Origin: Paraeggerthella sp964369725
Lineage (GTDB): Bacteria > Actinomycetota > Coriobacteriia > Coriobacteriales > Eggerthellaceae
Length of the DNA: 23,418 bases
Assembly (NCBI GenBank): GCA_964369725.1
Contig: CAYJGC010000022.1
Location: forward strand, 1-23,418
Reading direction: 5' to 3'
The notes below the pieces were generated by a model. The model saw nothing but the letters and a program-made list of their open reading frames with translations, searched no databases and was not told where the DNA came from. Shown here in pieces: positions 8,827 to 15,960 of this stretch. The position numbers were made by a program, and so were the translations under genes. Positions within the stretch are counted from its first letter, which is position 1, and the number at the start of each line of letters is the position of its first letter.

Positions 8827-8920
8827 CAAGGAGGGGATGATGCGGTGCTTCGTGAGCACCGCTCTGCTTTTAGGGAGAAGCAGAAGCAATTTGAAAAGGA
8901 GGGGAGCCCTTCATTTGCTT
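8787..8920 (-). ncRNA. C-rich structured RNA, copy B (small RNA or leader of the dehydrogenase)
   Basis: A predicted RNA of about 134 nucleotides transcribed leftward from just after a TATAAT at 8927-8932. In RNA order it has a single-stranded CUCCCCUCC (8898-8906), a CUGCUU/AAGCAG hairpin whose loop shows CUCCCU, an 8-pair hairpin GCGGUGCU/AGCACCGC (8842-8862), AUCCCCUCC (8830-8838), and a GC-rich terminator (8795-8826) with loop CUCCCCU and a T5 run. It is homologous to copy A at 9019-9160, with compensating changes in the stems. CCUCC matches the anti-Shine-Dalgarno core, so it could bind ribosome sites of target mRNAs. It may also act as an attenuator for the dehydrogenase 25 bases downstream. 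Confidence 0.6.
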
Positions 8921-8926
8921 GACACT

Positions 8927-8932
8927 ATTATA
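8927..8932 (-). promoter_or_regulatory. -10 box of C-rich RNA copy B
   Basis: A perfect minus-strand TATAAT. The bases after it (GTCAAGCAA) recur after the TATAAT of copy A, so the promoter was duplicated with the RNA. No strong -35 box is seen. Confidence 0.5.
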
Positions 8933-9018
8933 AAGGGCAACCTTGCAGATGATATGAACTGGACGTGCGCGTTTTGTGAATTTGCTACTATAAAAGTAAT
9001 AAATACGTAAAGAAACTG

Positions 9019-9059
9019 AAAAAAAGATGGGCCACAGACTAAAGGGGTTTCTGTGGCCC
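9019..9059 (-). terminator. Strong intrinsic terminator of C-rich RNA copy A
   Basis: GGGCCACAGA (9029-9038) and TCTGTGGCCC (9050-9059) form a 10-pair stem. On the minus strand it is followed by ATC and seven Ts (9025-9019). No T-run follows on the plus strand, so the direction is clear. Confidence 0.85.
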
Positions 9060-9160
9060 GGAGGGAGGGGATGTCGCGATGCAGAAAGCATCGCTCTGCA
9101 TTGCAATTTTAGGGGGTACTGCAAGCAGTTTAAGCTAAAAGGAGGGGAGCCTCTTGCTTG
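9019..9160 (-). ncRNA. C-rich structured RNA, copy A (small RNA)
   Basis: A predicted RNA of about 142 nucleotides, transcribed leftward and complete with its own TATAAT and terminator. In RNA order it has CUCCCCUCC (9141-9149), a CUGCUUGCA/UGCAAUGCAG hairpin with one bulge whose loop carries ACCCCCUAAAA, a 7-pair hairpin GCGAUGC/GCAUCGC (9076-9094), AUCCCCUCC (9064-9072), and a terminator with loop AACCCCUUUAG. The order of modules matches copy B, while stem bases differ and still pair. C-rich loops recall the actinobacterial 6C small RNA, known from Rfam, but I cannot confirm membership. No reading frame in it looks like a protein. Confidence 0.65.
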
Positions 9161-9166
9161 GCCTCA

Positions 9167-9199
9167 ATTATAGAAGCGCTGGCAAAAAGAAGTTGTCAA
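9167..9199 (-). promoter_or_regulatory. Promoter of C-rich RNA copy A
   Basis: A perfect minus-strand TATAAT (9167-9172) precedes the RNA by about 7 bases. A perfect TTGACA lies at 9194-9199, but the 21-base spacing is longer than usual, so it may be chance or need an activator. Confidence 0.5.
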
Positions 9200-9272
9200 A
9201 GAGCAAAATGACTTGAGGAGCGTTCATTAATGTTCGGTGAACGGATAATCCCCTGTTTGGAGGTAAAAATGA

Positions 9273-9295
9273 TATGATAGAGTTGTTGAAAGGAG
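9273..9295 (+). promoter_or_regulatory. -10 box and ribosome site of the methyltransferase-like gene
   Basis: TATGAT (9273-9278) lies shortly before the ribosome site AAAGGAG (9289-9295) and the ATG at 9300. The -35 box is poor. Confidence 0.4.
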
Positions 9296-9299
9296 TTTT

Positions 9300-10354
9300 A
9301 TGCCTGATATTAGTCTTCGATTATGCAAAGACATGCTTGTTTTGTCTTCGCCGGTAGAACCAGTTTTAGCGCGCCAAGGGTTTGGGGGTCNNNNNNNNNN
9401 NNNNNNNNNNNNNNNNNNNNNNNNNNNNNNNNNNNNNNNNNNNNNNNNNNNNNNNNNNNNNNNNNNNNNNNNNNNNNNNNNNNNNNNNNNCTTGTTTTGT
9501 CTTCGCCGGTAGAACCAGTTTTAGCGCGCCAAGGGTTTGGGGGTCACCCAGACTTAGAGTATGTCAATATAGTTGAGCCGGAAGCTGTCCAAGATATTTT
9601 TCGCTTGAATAAACTTGCGGGAGTTCATTGTCTTATTACTAATACGGGAGGGATCACGCCAGCTCAATTGCTTCACTATGGGCTTGAAGGGCGTGAGCAG
9701 GAGATAATTTCAGCAGCGCTTCAGAATGTGAATTCAGTCAAACCGCAGCATGTATTATTTGAGATAGGTCCGTGTGGCTTGCCTCTTGATGCTTCAAGCA
9801 AAGCGTCTCTGAATGAGAGCCGCGACCAGTATGTACGCATCGCGCGAATATGTCAGGATTTTGCTTTTGACGCCTATTTTTTGAATGACTTTACTAATAT
9901 AGCGGATTTGAAGTGTGCTCTTATGGGAATTCGTCAAATAAGTGATAGGCCGGTGATTGCTTCAGTGCATCTTGAGGAGGGCGGCATGCTGATAGGTGGT
10001 CGCCATTCGTTTGAAGATGCTTTGGGGGCGATGGTTGATTTGGAAGCCTCGGTAATTGGATTCTCTACAGGAGCTCCGCTTGAAACTGCCGTAGATCTCA
10101 CTCGGCGTGCCTGTGGAACATCTTTGCCTGTACTTGTGCAGCTCGTGGTAAATCCTGCAAAAACAAAAAGGGAATTGCTTTTGGGGGACACTCCGTATTC
10201 CTGTCCTGATGTTTTGGTTGAAGCTGGCCTAGAGCTACATAGAGCGGGTGCGCAGTTCTTGCGTGCTGTTGGGTTGGCGACTCCTGCTTATGCAGGTGCT
10301 TTAGTTGCCGCTTGTGATGGTCTTGATGTGATTTCGTCTTCTGTAGAGGTGTAA
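9300..10354 (+). CDS. Homocysteine S-methyltransferase-like protein without zinc cysteines (contains sequence gap)
   Basis: The gene is broken by 100 Ns flanked by two identical 55-bp copies. Collapsing one copy and the Ns keeps the frame and gives a 299-residue protein starting at ATG 9300 after AAAGGAG. The body aligns by eye with the MetH-type homocysteine methyltransferase barrel: PDLEYVNIVEPEAVQDI, LITNTGGITPAQLLHYGLEG, HVLFEIGPCG and IASVHLEEGGMLIGG. In active members zinc is bound by cysteines in VNC and GGCC motifs. Here these positions read IGFSTG and LRAVGLATP, so the zinc site appears lost. It is unlikely to be an ordinary methionine synthase domain and may be a repurposed or regulatory barrel. 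It is coupled to the 90-residue gene downstream. Confidence 0.72.
9336..9545 (+). other. Assembly gap flanked by identical 55-bp copies
   Basis: Bases 9336-9390 and 9491-9545 are identical, with exactly 100 Ns (9391-9490) between them. The reading frame continues if one copy and the gap are removed. This is the mark of two contigs that overlap by 55 bases but were joined with a default spacer. It is not a biological repeat. Confidence 0.85.
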
Positions 10355-10356
10355 CG

Positions 10357-10629
10357 GTGGCTTTTTCGTTAAATAAAAATACAATTCGAAGCGATCAGTA
10401 TGGAGTGCTGCAGTCAGTAGTAGATGCACTTTTTGCTGACAGAGAAGTTACGCAGGTGCGTAGACTGGATGTTGTAGTTTCGGCAGAATCCTCTGATTTG
10501 CCAGACGATCTTTTGGAGATTATAGCTTTGCTGCCTCCAGGCACATATACGCGACAGCGTTTATGCGATCAACTTAATTCATCAATTGGGGGGCACGCAT
10601 GGGGGCAGGTATACGGCACGGTTGAGTAG
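10357..10629 (+). CDS. Small conserved-looking hypothetical protein (90 aa)
   Basis: A 90-residue soluble protein with a GTG start 2 bases after the upstream stop. Its ribosome site AGAGGTG lies in the end of the upstream gene, so translation is probably coupled. I do not recognise a family. The sequence has an amphipathic N-terminal helix region (VLQSVVDALFADREVTQVRR), an acidic middle (SSDLPDDLLEIIALLPP), and a C-terminal stretch TRQRLCDQLNSSIGGHAWGQ that could be a helix-turn-helix-like or binding segment. There is one cysteine and no signal peptide. The tight link to the zinc-less methyltransferase-like protein suggests the two work together. Confidence 0.7.
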   Translation: MAFSLNKNTIRSDQYGVLQSVVDALFADREVTQVRRLDVVVSAESSDLPDDLLEIIALLPPGTYTRQRLCDQLNSSIGGHAWGQVYGTVE

Positions 10630-10673
10630 TGCGATTTTAATGAGAACTGCTAGACAAATGAGAGGATTCCGTT

Positions 10674-11459
10674 ATGGATCAGCTTTTGGCATATGTTGAA
10701 ACTTTGGTTGGCGCAAGCTGGGCTGCAACAGCAGTTATGGTTGCAATAATCTTATTATGTACGGCAGTCGTTTCAAAGATTGCTACACGTTTTGTGCGTG
10801 GTATTTTGGCGTTTAATGAAGACAAAAATCTTCCTTCAACTACTATTTTTGTCAATATTGTCCGTGGCGCTGTTTGGATCTTGGGGCTATGTATTATGTT
10901 GGACACCTGCTTTGGCGTCAATGTGAGTGCCATAATAGCTGCCCTTGGTGTTACTGGTATTGCCATATCTTTAGGATTTCAAGATACGCTGTCAAATCTT
11001 ATCGGGGGCTTGCAGGTGAGTCTCATGCGCATTGTAAAGCCGGGGGATAATATCGAAGTCGGTTCTTCGATGGGTGTGGTTCAAGATGTAACGTGGCGCC
11101 ATACTACGATTATCAATACCTCAGGCGAAACAGTAATTATCCCTAATTCGATTATTAATAATACTGCCCTTGTACAGTTGCCTCCGCTTACTAAGGTGAA
11201 GATTCCCGTAGTAGTGGCTACTGGAGGGGAGCAAATGGAAGAAATTTCCGAAGCGCTGCGCAAAGCAGCTACGCTCGCAGCAGAATCTATCGGGGCAGTG
11301 GAAGAGCCTCCTCAAGTATTGTTTTCAAGTGTAGATGCTTTGGGTTTTTCTGGCAGTATCGTATTCTTTATGAAAAATAGTGAAGACGTATTCCCTGCTA
11401 AAGATGCTGTGGTGCGTGCAATTGCGCCGCTGACGCGCGGAGATAAAAAGCACAACTAA
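10674..11459 (+). CDS. MscS-family small-conductance mechanosensitive channel
   Basis: A 261-residue membrane channel of the MscS family, which releases solutes on osmotic downshock. About three membrane segments occupy residues 15-105. The pore-lining helix and start of the beta domain show the family pattern: GVTGIAISLGFQDTLSNLIGG, then MRIVKPGDNIEVG, then HTTIINTSGETVIIPNS. A GAGAGGA ribosome site lies upstream. Length is close to E. coli MscS (286). It follows the 90-residue gene by 44 bases and may share its transcript. No clear terminator follows it. Confidence 0.9.
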   Translation: MDQLLAYVETLVGASWAATAVMVAIILLCTAVVSKIATRFVRGILAFNEDKNLPSTTIFVNIVRGAVWILGLCIMLDTCFGVNVSAIIAALGVTGIAISLGFQDTLSNLIGGLQVSLMRIVKPGDNIEVGSSMGVVQDVTWRHTTIINTSGETVIIPNSIINNTALVQLPPLTKVKIPVVVATGGEQMEEISEALRKAATLAAESIGAVEEPPQVLFSSVDALGFSGSIVFFMKNSEDVFPAKDAVVRAIAPLTRGDKKHN

Positions 11460-11474
11460 AAACTTTACAATGAT

Positions 11475-11580
11475 TTGACCCGTATCCGACGTAGTTCTAA
11501 CACTTTCACTTCATTATATCTTTTGCAACGGGGGCAACCCCCTGTGTTACATGCAAAAAGACAAGCACTCGGTTGAGTGC
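11475..11580 (+). promoter_or_regulatory. Structured leader and promoter region of the pst operon
   Basis: The 138 bases before pstS hold a TTGACC (11475-11480), a TATATC (11515-11520), and two strong hairpins. The first is GGGGG-CAA-CCCCC (11530-11542) inside an outer TTTTGCA/TGCAAAA pair (11521-11558). The second is GCACTC-GGTT-GAGTGC (11565-11580), ending just before the ribosome site. A loose direct repeat near 11494-11515 (GTTCTAACAC, TTTCACTTCA) could be a PHO-type box for the downstream regulator. The exact promoter is unsure. Confidence 0.4.
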
Positions 11581-11597
11581 ACGAAGGAAGGAAGAAG

Positions 11598-12491
11598 ATG
11601 AAAAAGCGTTTGTTGGGGATGGCTTGTGCAGTAGCTCTTGCCATGGGTATGTTTGGACTTATGGGTTGTTCATCCGATGAGGGAAGCTCGTCTGATGGCG
11701 CTTCTGCATCAGGTGAAATTTCAGTATATTCTCGTGAAGACGGCTCAGGAACCCGCGGTGCTTTTGTTGAGCTTATGGGTATTGAGCAAAAAGATGCGAG
11801 CGGTGAAAAGGTTGACATGACTACACCTTCTGCAGCTATTACCAATTCTACTTCAGTTATGATGACTTCAGTTTCAGGTGACGAAAATGGCATTGGTTAC
11901 ATTTCACTCGGTTCTTTGAACGATACCGTAAAGGCTCTTGAAGTAGATGGCGTTGCTGCAACTGCTGAAAATGTAGCCGATGGTTCTTATTCAGTTGCTC
12001 GTCCCTTCAATATCGTACTTAATGGTGAGCTTTCTGACGTCGCTCAAGACTTCGTTGACTTTATTATGAGCGCTGATGGTCAAGCTATTGTTGAGGAAAC
12101 TGGTTACATTGCGGTTGCTGGAGACGAAGCTTATGAGGCTTCAAACAAGTCTGGCAAGATTGTTTTAGCTGGCTCTTCTTCGGTAACTCCTGTTATGGAA
12201 AAACTCTCTGAAGCATACCAGGAGCTTAATCCAGACGTATCTATCGAAGTAAATCAATCTGACTCAACAAGCGGTGTTAACATGGCTTTAGAGGGAACCT
12301 GTGATATCGGCATGGCTTCTCGTGAACTAAAGGATTCTGAAATCGAAGCAGGCGCAGAACCTGTGGTAATTGCTCAGGACGGTATTGCTGTTGTCGTTAA
12401 TAACGGCAACGCAGCTAATGGCCTCTCTTCCGAGCAGATTATGCAGATCTTCACCGGCGAAGTTACTTCATGGGCTGACGTGCAGGCGTAA
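11598..12491 (+). CDS. pstS: Phosphate-binding lipoprotein PstS with swapped lobes
   Basis: A 297-residue lipoprotein, the substrate-binding part of the phosphate ABC transporter. The signal peptide ends in lipobox LMGC (C24). The start at 11598 is chosen over GTG 11577 because GGAAGGA precedes it. The order of the two halves is reversed against classic PstS. SVYSREDGSGTRGAF, normally in the C-terminal half, comes first (about residue 40). GKIVLAGSSSVTPVMEKL and DIGMASRELK, normally N-terminal, come last, and the protein ends at IFTGEVTSWADV. I recall this permuted form from other Gram-positive bacteria. Phosphate-contact motifs (SSSVTP, SREDGSGTR) are present. It heads pstSCAB. Confidence 0.9.
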   Translation: MKKRLLGMACAVALAMGMFGLMGCSSDEGSSSDGASASGEISVYSREDGSGTRGAFVELMGIEQKDASGEKVDMTTPSAAITNSTSVMMTSVSGDENGIGYISLGSLNDTVKALEVDGVAATAENVADGSYSVARPFNIVLNGELSDVAQDFVDFIMSADGQAIVEETGYIAVAGDEAYEASNKSGKIVLAGSSSVTPVMEKLSEAYQELNPDVSIEVNQSDSTSGVNMALEGTCDIGMASRELKDSEIEAGAEPVVIAQDGIAVVVNNGNAANGLSSEQIMQIFTGEVTSWADVQA

Positions 12492-12520
12492 GCCTCACGC
12501 AATGATTGACAAGGATTCGC

Positions 12521-13381
12521 ATGTCTCACGTAAACATTAAAGAAGGCATAGCGAAGGCTCTGTTTGTGGGCGCTGCGGGAATTTCGATTCTCGCAGTTGC
12601 TCTCATTTGTGTCTTCCTGTTTGCTAACGGAATACCAGCCATTGCTGAAATTGGTCTTCCTGAGTTTATCTTCGGTACAACTTGGCGTCCTGCTAATGAT
12701 ATTTATGGCATCTTCCCGATGATTGTAGCCAGCATCTATGTAACCGCTGGAGCTATGCTAGTTGGTGTTCCAACTGGTCTTTTGTGTGCAATTTTTCTCT
12801 CGCGTTTTGCAAGTGGCAAAGTTGTGTCTATTTTAAAACCTGGCGTAGAGCTACTGGCTGGTATTCCGTCAGTTGTTTATGGCTTTTTCGGATTGGTCGT
12901 TATGGTGCCTTTTATCCGTAGTGCCATGCCTGGCAATGGTTTATCGCTTCTTGCTGCAGCGCTCCTTTTGGGTATCATGATTCTGCCTACAATCATCACA
13001 GTGGCGCAAAGCGCCTTAGATGCTGTGCCTAAGAAGTATTACGAAGGGGCTCTGGCTTTAGGTGCCGACCACGAGCGTTCAGTATTCCGCGTTATTGTTC
13101 CTGCCGCTGTGTCTGGCATCATGGCTGCGGTGGTATTGGGTGTTGGCCGTGCAATTGGTGAAACTATGGCCGTAATTATGGTTGCTGGCAATCAGGCAAT
13201 TCTTCCCGACAGTATTTTCGATGGTGTTCGTACCATGACTGCAAACATTGTTTTGGAGATGGGCTATGCAGCAGATCTTCATCGTGGAGCATTGATTGCT
13301 ACGGGTGTTGTGTTGTTCGTGTTCATCATGCTTTTGACGTTCTTGTTTAATGTGATTAAAAAGCGAGGTGAGATGAAATAA
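12521..13381 (+). CDS. pstC: Phosphate ABC transporter permease PstC
   Basis: A 286-residue inner-membrane permease with six predicted membrane segments and the ABC-permease coupling loop YEGALALGADHERSVFRVIVP. It forms the phosphate channel with PstA. The ATG at 12521 has AAGGA 5 bases upstream and is preferred over a TTG at 12506. The GIFPMIVASIYVTAGAMLVGVP and GIPSVVYGFFGL stretches are typical of PstC. It starts 29 bases after pstS and its stop codon overlaps the pstA start by one base (TAATG). Confidence 0.93.
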   Translation: MSHVNIKEGIAKALFVGAAGISILAVALICVFLFANGIPAIAEIGLPEFIFGTTWRPANDIYGIFPMIVASIYVTAGAMLVGVPTGLLCAIFLSRFASGKVVSILKPGVELLAGIPSVVYGFFGLVVMVPFIRSAMPGNGLSLLAAALLLGIMILPTIITVAQSALDAVPKKYYEGALALGADHERSVFRVIVPAAVSGIMAAVVLGVGRAIGETMAVIMVAGNQAILPDSIFDGVRTMTANIVLEMGYAADLHRGALIATGVVLFVFIMLLTFLFNVIKKRGEMK

Positions 13382-14334
13382 TGGCTCCAAAATTTTCTGT
13401 AGCTTTTGAAACTGGTGGCGTAGTACCAAGCAGTGGCAATCATATAGATGATTTGTACGCCGCTTCGGAGGCAAAGCATGCCCAAAAGCGCCGAGCTATT
13501 TCAGCGCTTTTGCGTTGGCTTGTATACCTTGGTGCAGGCTTGACGGCAGCTGTTTTGGCATTCTTGGTGGGGTATATTTTGGTAATGGGTGTTCCATACA
13601 TCACACCAAGCTTGTTTGAATGGGAGTATAACTCGACAAATGTTTCTTTAATGCCAGCGCTCATCAATACGGTTATTATGGCAGCGCTTGCGTTGTTGCT
13701 GGCAGTTCCTGTAGGAGTTGGTTCGGCAATTTATTTGGTGGAATATGCGAAGCGAGGCAGCAAGTTTGTTCAGGTGGTACGTACTACTACTGAAACCTTG
13801 CAGGGTATTCCTTCAATTATTTATGGCTTATTTGGCATGCTGTTTTTTGTAACGGCTCTTGGTTGGGGTTTGTCGCTCATGGCTGGAGCTTGTACGTTGG
13901 CAATTATGATTTTGCCCGTTATCATGCGCACTACCGAAGAGGCTTTGTTGGCAGTTCCCGATTCTTATCGTGAGGGTGGTTTTGGCTTAGGCGCAGGGCC
14001 GCTGCGCACTATTTTCCGCTGCGTACTGCCTACTGCTGTTCCGGGAATTTTGGGTGGTGTCATTTTGTCGCTCGGTCGCTGTGTGGGCGAAGTTGCCGCT
14101 TTGATTTTTACAGCAGGTTCAATTGCCCAAATCCCCAACTTCGTTGCTGGGTTTGATGCGTTGTTTGATTCAACTCGTACGCTTGCCGTGCATATGTATG
14201 TACTTGCAAGTGAGGGTTTGCATATCAACGAAACATATGCAACGGCAGTCGTGTTGCTGATACTCGTAGTAGGACTTAATTTGCTGGCAACGTTTGCCGC
14301 CAAAAAGATGAACAAAGGAATTCACCATGATTAA
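13381..14334 (+). CDS. pstA: Phosphate ABC transporter permease PstA
   Basis: A 317-residue permease pairing with PstC. A roughly 40-residue cytoplasmic N-terminus precedes six membrane segments. The family motif GIPSIIYGLFGMLFF and coupling loop YREGGFGLGAGPLRTIFRCVLP are present. It overlaps pstC by one base and pstB by 8 bases, so all three are translationally coupled. Confidence 0.93.
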   Translation: MAPKFSVAFETGGVVPSSGNHIDDLYAASEAKHAQKRRAISALLRWLVYLGAGLTAAVLAFLVGYILVMGVPYITPSLFEWEYNSTNVSLMPALINTVIMAALALLLAVPVGVGSAIYLVEYAKRGSKFVQVVRTTTETLQGIPSIIYGLFGMLFFVTALGWGLSLMAGACTLAIMILPVIMRTTEEALLAVPDSYREGGFGLGAGPLRTIFRCVLPTAVPGILGGVILSLGRCVGEVAALIFTAGSIAQIPNFVAGFDALFDSTRTLAVHMYVLASEGLHINETYATAVVLLILVVGLNLLATFAAKKMNKGIHHD

Positions 14335-15196
14335 TGCTACGTTAGAAAATTCTCGCCAGGTTGAAACAGCTTCTTCTGAGACATATATGCCCCAGGCTCA
14401 GGGTCGAGCCGCTGATCGTAGGGTTGCAAAAGCTCCTCTTAACACTGAGTCAAAAATGAGCGTCACGAATCTTGATTTATACTACAAAGATTTTCAGGCA
14501 CTGAAGAATATCAATCTGGAGTTCCCTAAAAATCAAGTTACCGCCTTGATTGGACCTTCCGGCTGCGGTAAATCTACCCTGCTTAAAACGCTTAATCGCA
14601 TGAACGACTTGGTTGAAGGTTGTCGTGTTGAGGGTGAAATAACGCTTGATGGAGAAGATACGTTTAGGACTATTGACGTAAACAGCTTGCGTCGTCGTGT
14701 TGGCATGGTTTTTCAGCAGCCAAATCCTTTCCCTATGAGCATTTACGATAATGTAGCGTTTGGTCCGCGCACGCATGGTATTAAAAATCGCGCTGACTTG
14801 GATGTTATTGTAGAGCAGTCTTTGCGCGATGCTGCAATTTGGGATGAAACCAAAGATCGATTGAAAAAAAGCGCTTTGGGTTTGTCTGGTGGTCAGCAGC
14901 AGCGTTTGTGTATTGCCCGTGCTTTAGCTGTTCGTCCTGAAGTGTTGCTTATGGATGAGTCGACAAGCGCTCTCGATCCTATTTCAACAGCGAAGATTGA
15001 AGATTTGGTGGGCGAGTTAAAAAATAAGTATACCGTTATCATGGTTACGCATAATATGTTGCAAGCCTTGCGCGTGTCTGACAAGACTGCATTTTTCTTG
15101 TTGGGCGAAATGGTTGAAGATGGAGCGACTGATGACATTTTTACCAACCCGCTTGACCCGCGCACTGCTGACTATGTGGCGGGTAGATTCGGTTAA
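14327..15196 (+). CDS. pstB: Phosphate ABC transporter ATPase PstB
   Basis: A 289-residue ATPase that powers phosphate import. It has Walker A GPSGCGKST, the Q-loop in MVFQQPNPFPMSIYDN, signature LSGGQQQRL, Walker B VLLMDES and switch histidine in MVTHNM. PstB proteins usually start close to the MSVTNLDLYY stretch (M44 here). However, AAAGGA precedes the ATG at 14327 and nothing like it precedes M44, so a 43-residue polar N-terminal extension is likely. It overlaps pstA by 8 bases. Confidence 0.93.
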   Translation: MINATLENSRQVETASSETYMPQAQGRAADRRVAKAPLNTESKMSVTNLDLYYKDFQALKNINLEFPKNQVTALIGPSGCGKSTLLKTLNRMNDLVEGCRVEGEITLDGEDTFRTIDVNSLRRRVGMVFQQPNPFPMSIYDNVAFGPRTHGIKNRADLDVIVEQSLRDAAIWDETKDRLKKSALGLSGGQQQRLCIARALAVRPEVLLMDESTSALDPISTAKIEDLVGELKNKYTVIMVTHNMLQALRVSDKTAFFLLGEMVEDGATDDIFTNPLDPRTADYVAGRFG

Positions 15197-15263
15197 AATA
15201 AGCTAGACTATTTTGGCTACTATTCGCAGACAGGCTAATAGACGACGGTTGAGAGGGACTTCT

Positions 15264-15953
15264 GTGATTTATTGCGTCGAAGATGATACAAATATTCGTG
15301 ACTTAACGGTTTATGCTCTTAAGCAGGCTGGTTTGGATGCGACTGGTTTTGTGGCAGCAGAAGAGTTTTTTGCTGCTTGCAAAAAAAGTCTCCCGGAGCT
15401 TGTGCTGCTTGACATTATGCTTCCAGAAATTGATGGTCTTGAAATTTTAAGCATGCTTCGCGAAGATCCTGCAACTAAGCATATTCCTATTATGATGTTG
15501 ACCGCAAAGGGCACAGAGTTTGATAAAGTCTGCGCCCTAGACGCTGGAGCTGATGATTACCTTGCGAAACCATTTGGTATGATGGAGATGGTGTCGCGTG
15601 TTAACGCGCTTATCCGTCGTGCCTCGACGCCCGCTATGGCGCCAAAGGATAATCTTTCATGCGGTACAATTGAACTGTGCGTCTCTTCTCATTCTGTTTT
15701 TGTTGAGGGGCAGTTGGTGTCGCTCACTCTTAAAGAATTCGATCTCCTTCGTGCTCTTATGAGAAATGCAGGACATGTTCTTTCTCGCAGTCAGCTTCTT
15801 GAAGATGTCTGGGGTGTTACGTACGTGGGAGAAACGCGCACGGTTGATGTCCATATTCAGACCTTGCGTCAAAAGCTAGCGGCTGTATCTGAAGGGTCAG
15901 ACTCTTGTATTCAAACAGTTCGCGGAGTAGGTTATTGTATTAAGCTGTCTTGA
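15264..15953 (+). CDS. PhoB/RegX3-type response regulator
   Basis: A 229-residue OmpR-family response regulator. The receiver domain has the acidic pair EDD (residues 6-8), phosphorylated D50 in LLDIMLPE, and lysine in AKPFGMMEM. A winged-helix DNA-binding domain follows from about residue 130, with LTLKEFDLLRALMRNAG and RTVDVHIQTLRQKL. The start is the GTG at 15264 with GAGAGG 7 bases upstream; the longer TTG-start reading (15213) adds basic residues that look like leader sequence. It lies 67 bases after pstB and directly before a histidine kinase. The context suggests phosphate-starvation control of pst. Confidence 0.9.
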   Translation: MIYCVEDDTNIRDLTVYALKQAGLDATGFVAAEEFFAACKKSLPELVLLDIMLPEIDGLEILSMLREDPATKHIPIMMLTAKGTEFDKVCALDAGADDYLAKPFGMMEMVSRVNALIRRASTPAMAPKDNLSCGTIELCVSSHSVFVEGQLVSLTLKEFDLLRALMRNAGHVLSRSQLLEDVWGVTYVGETRTVDVHIQTLRQKLAAVSEGSDSCIQTVRGVGYCIKLS

Positions 15954-15960
15954 GGTTCGT

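Noticed and set aside
8870..9124. 84-residue minus-strand reading frame across the C-rich RNA region
   Set aside because: It spans a terminator and parts of both RNA units, has no ribosome site and no protein-like composition.
9336..9545. Direct repeat or CRISPR-like pair
   Set aside because: Only two copies bordering 100 Ns, best explained by an unmerged contig overlap.
9323..10354. 343-residue protein starting at 9323
   Set aside because: It reads into the N gap in a different frame from the good start at 9300 and depends on the artefactual spacer.
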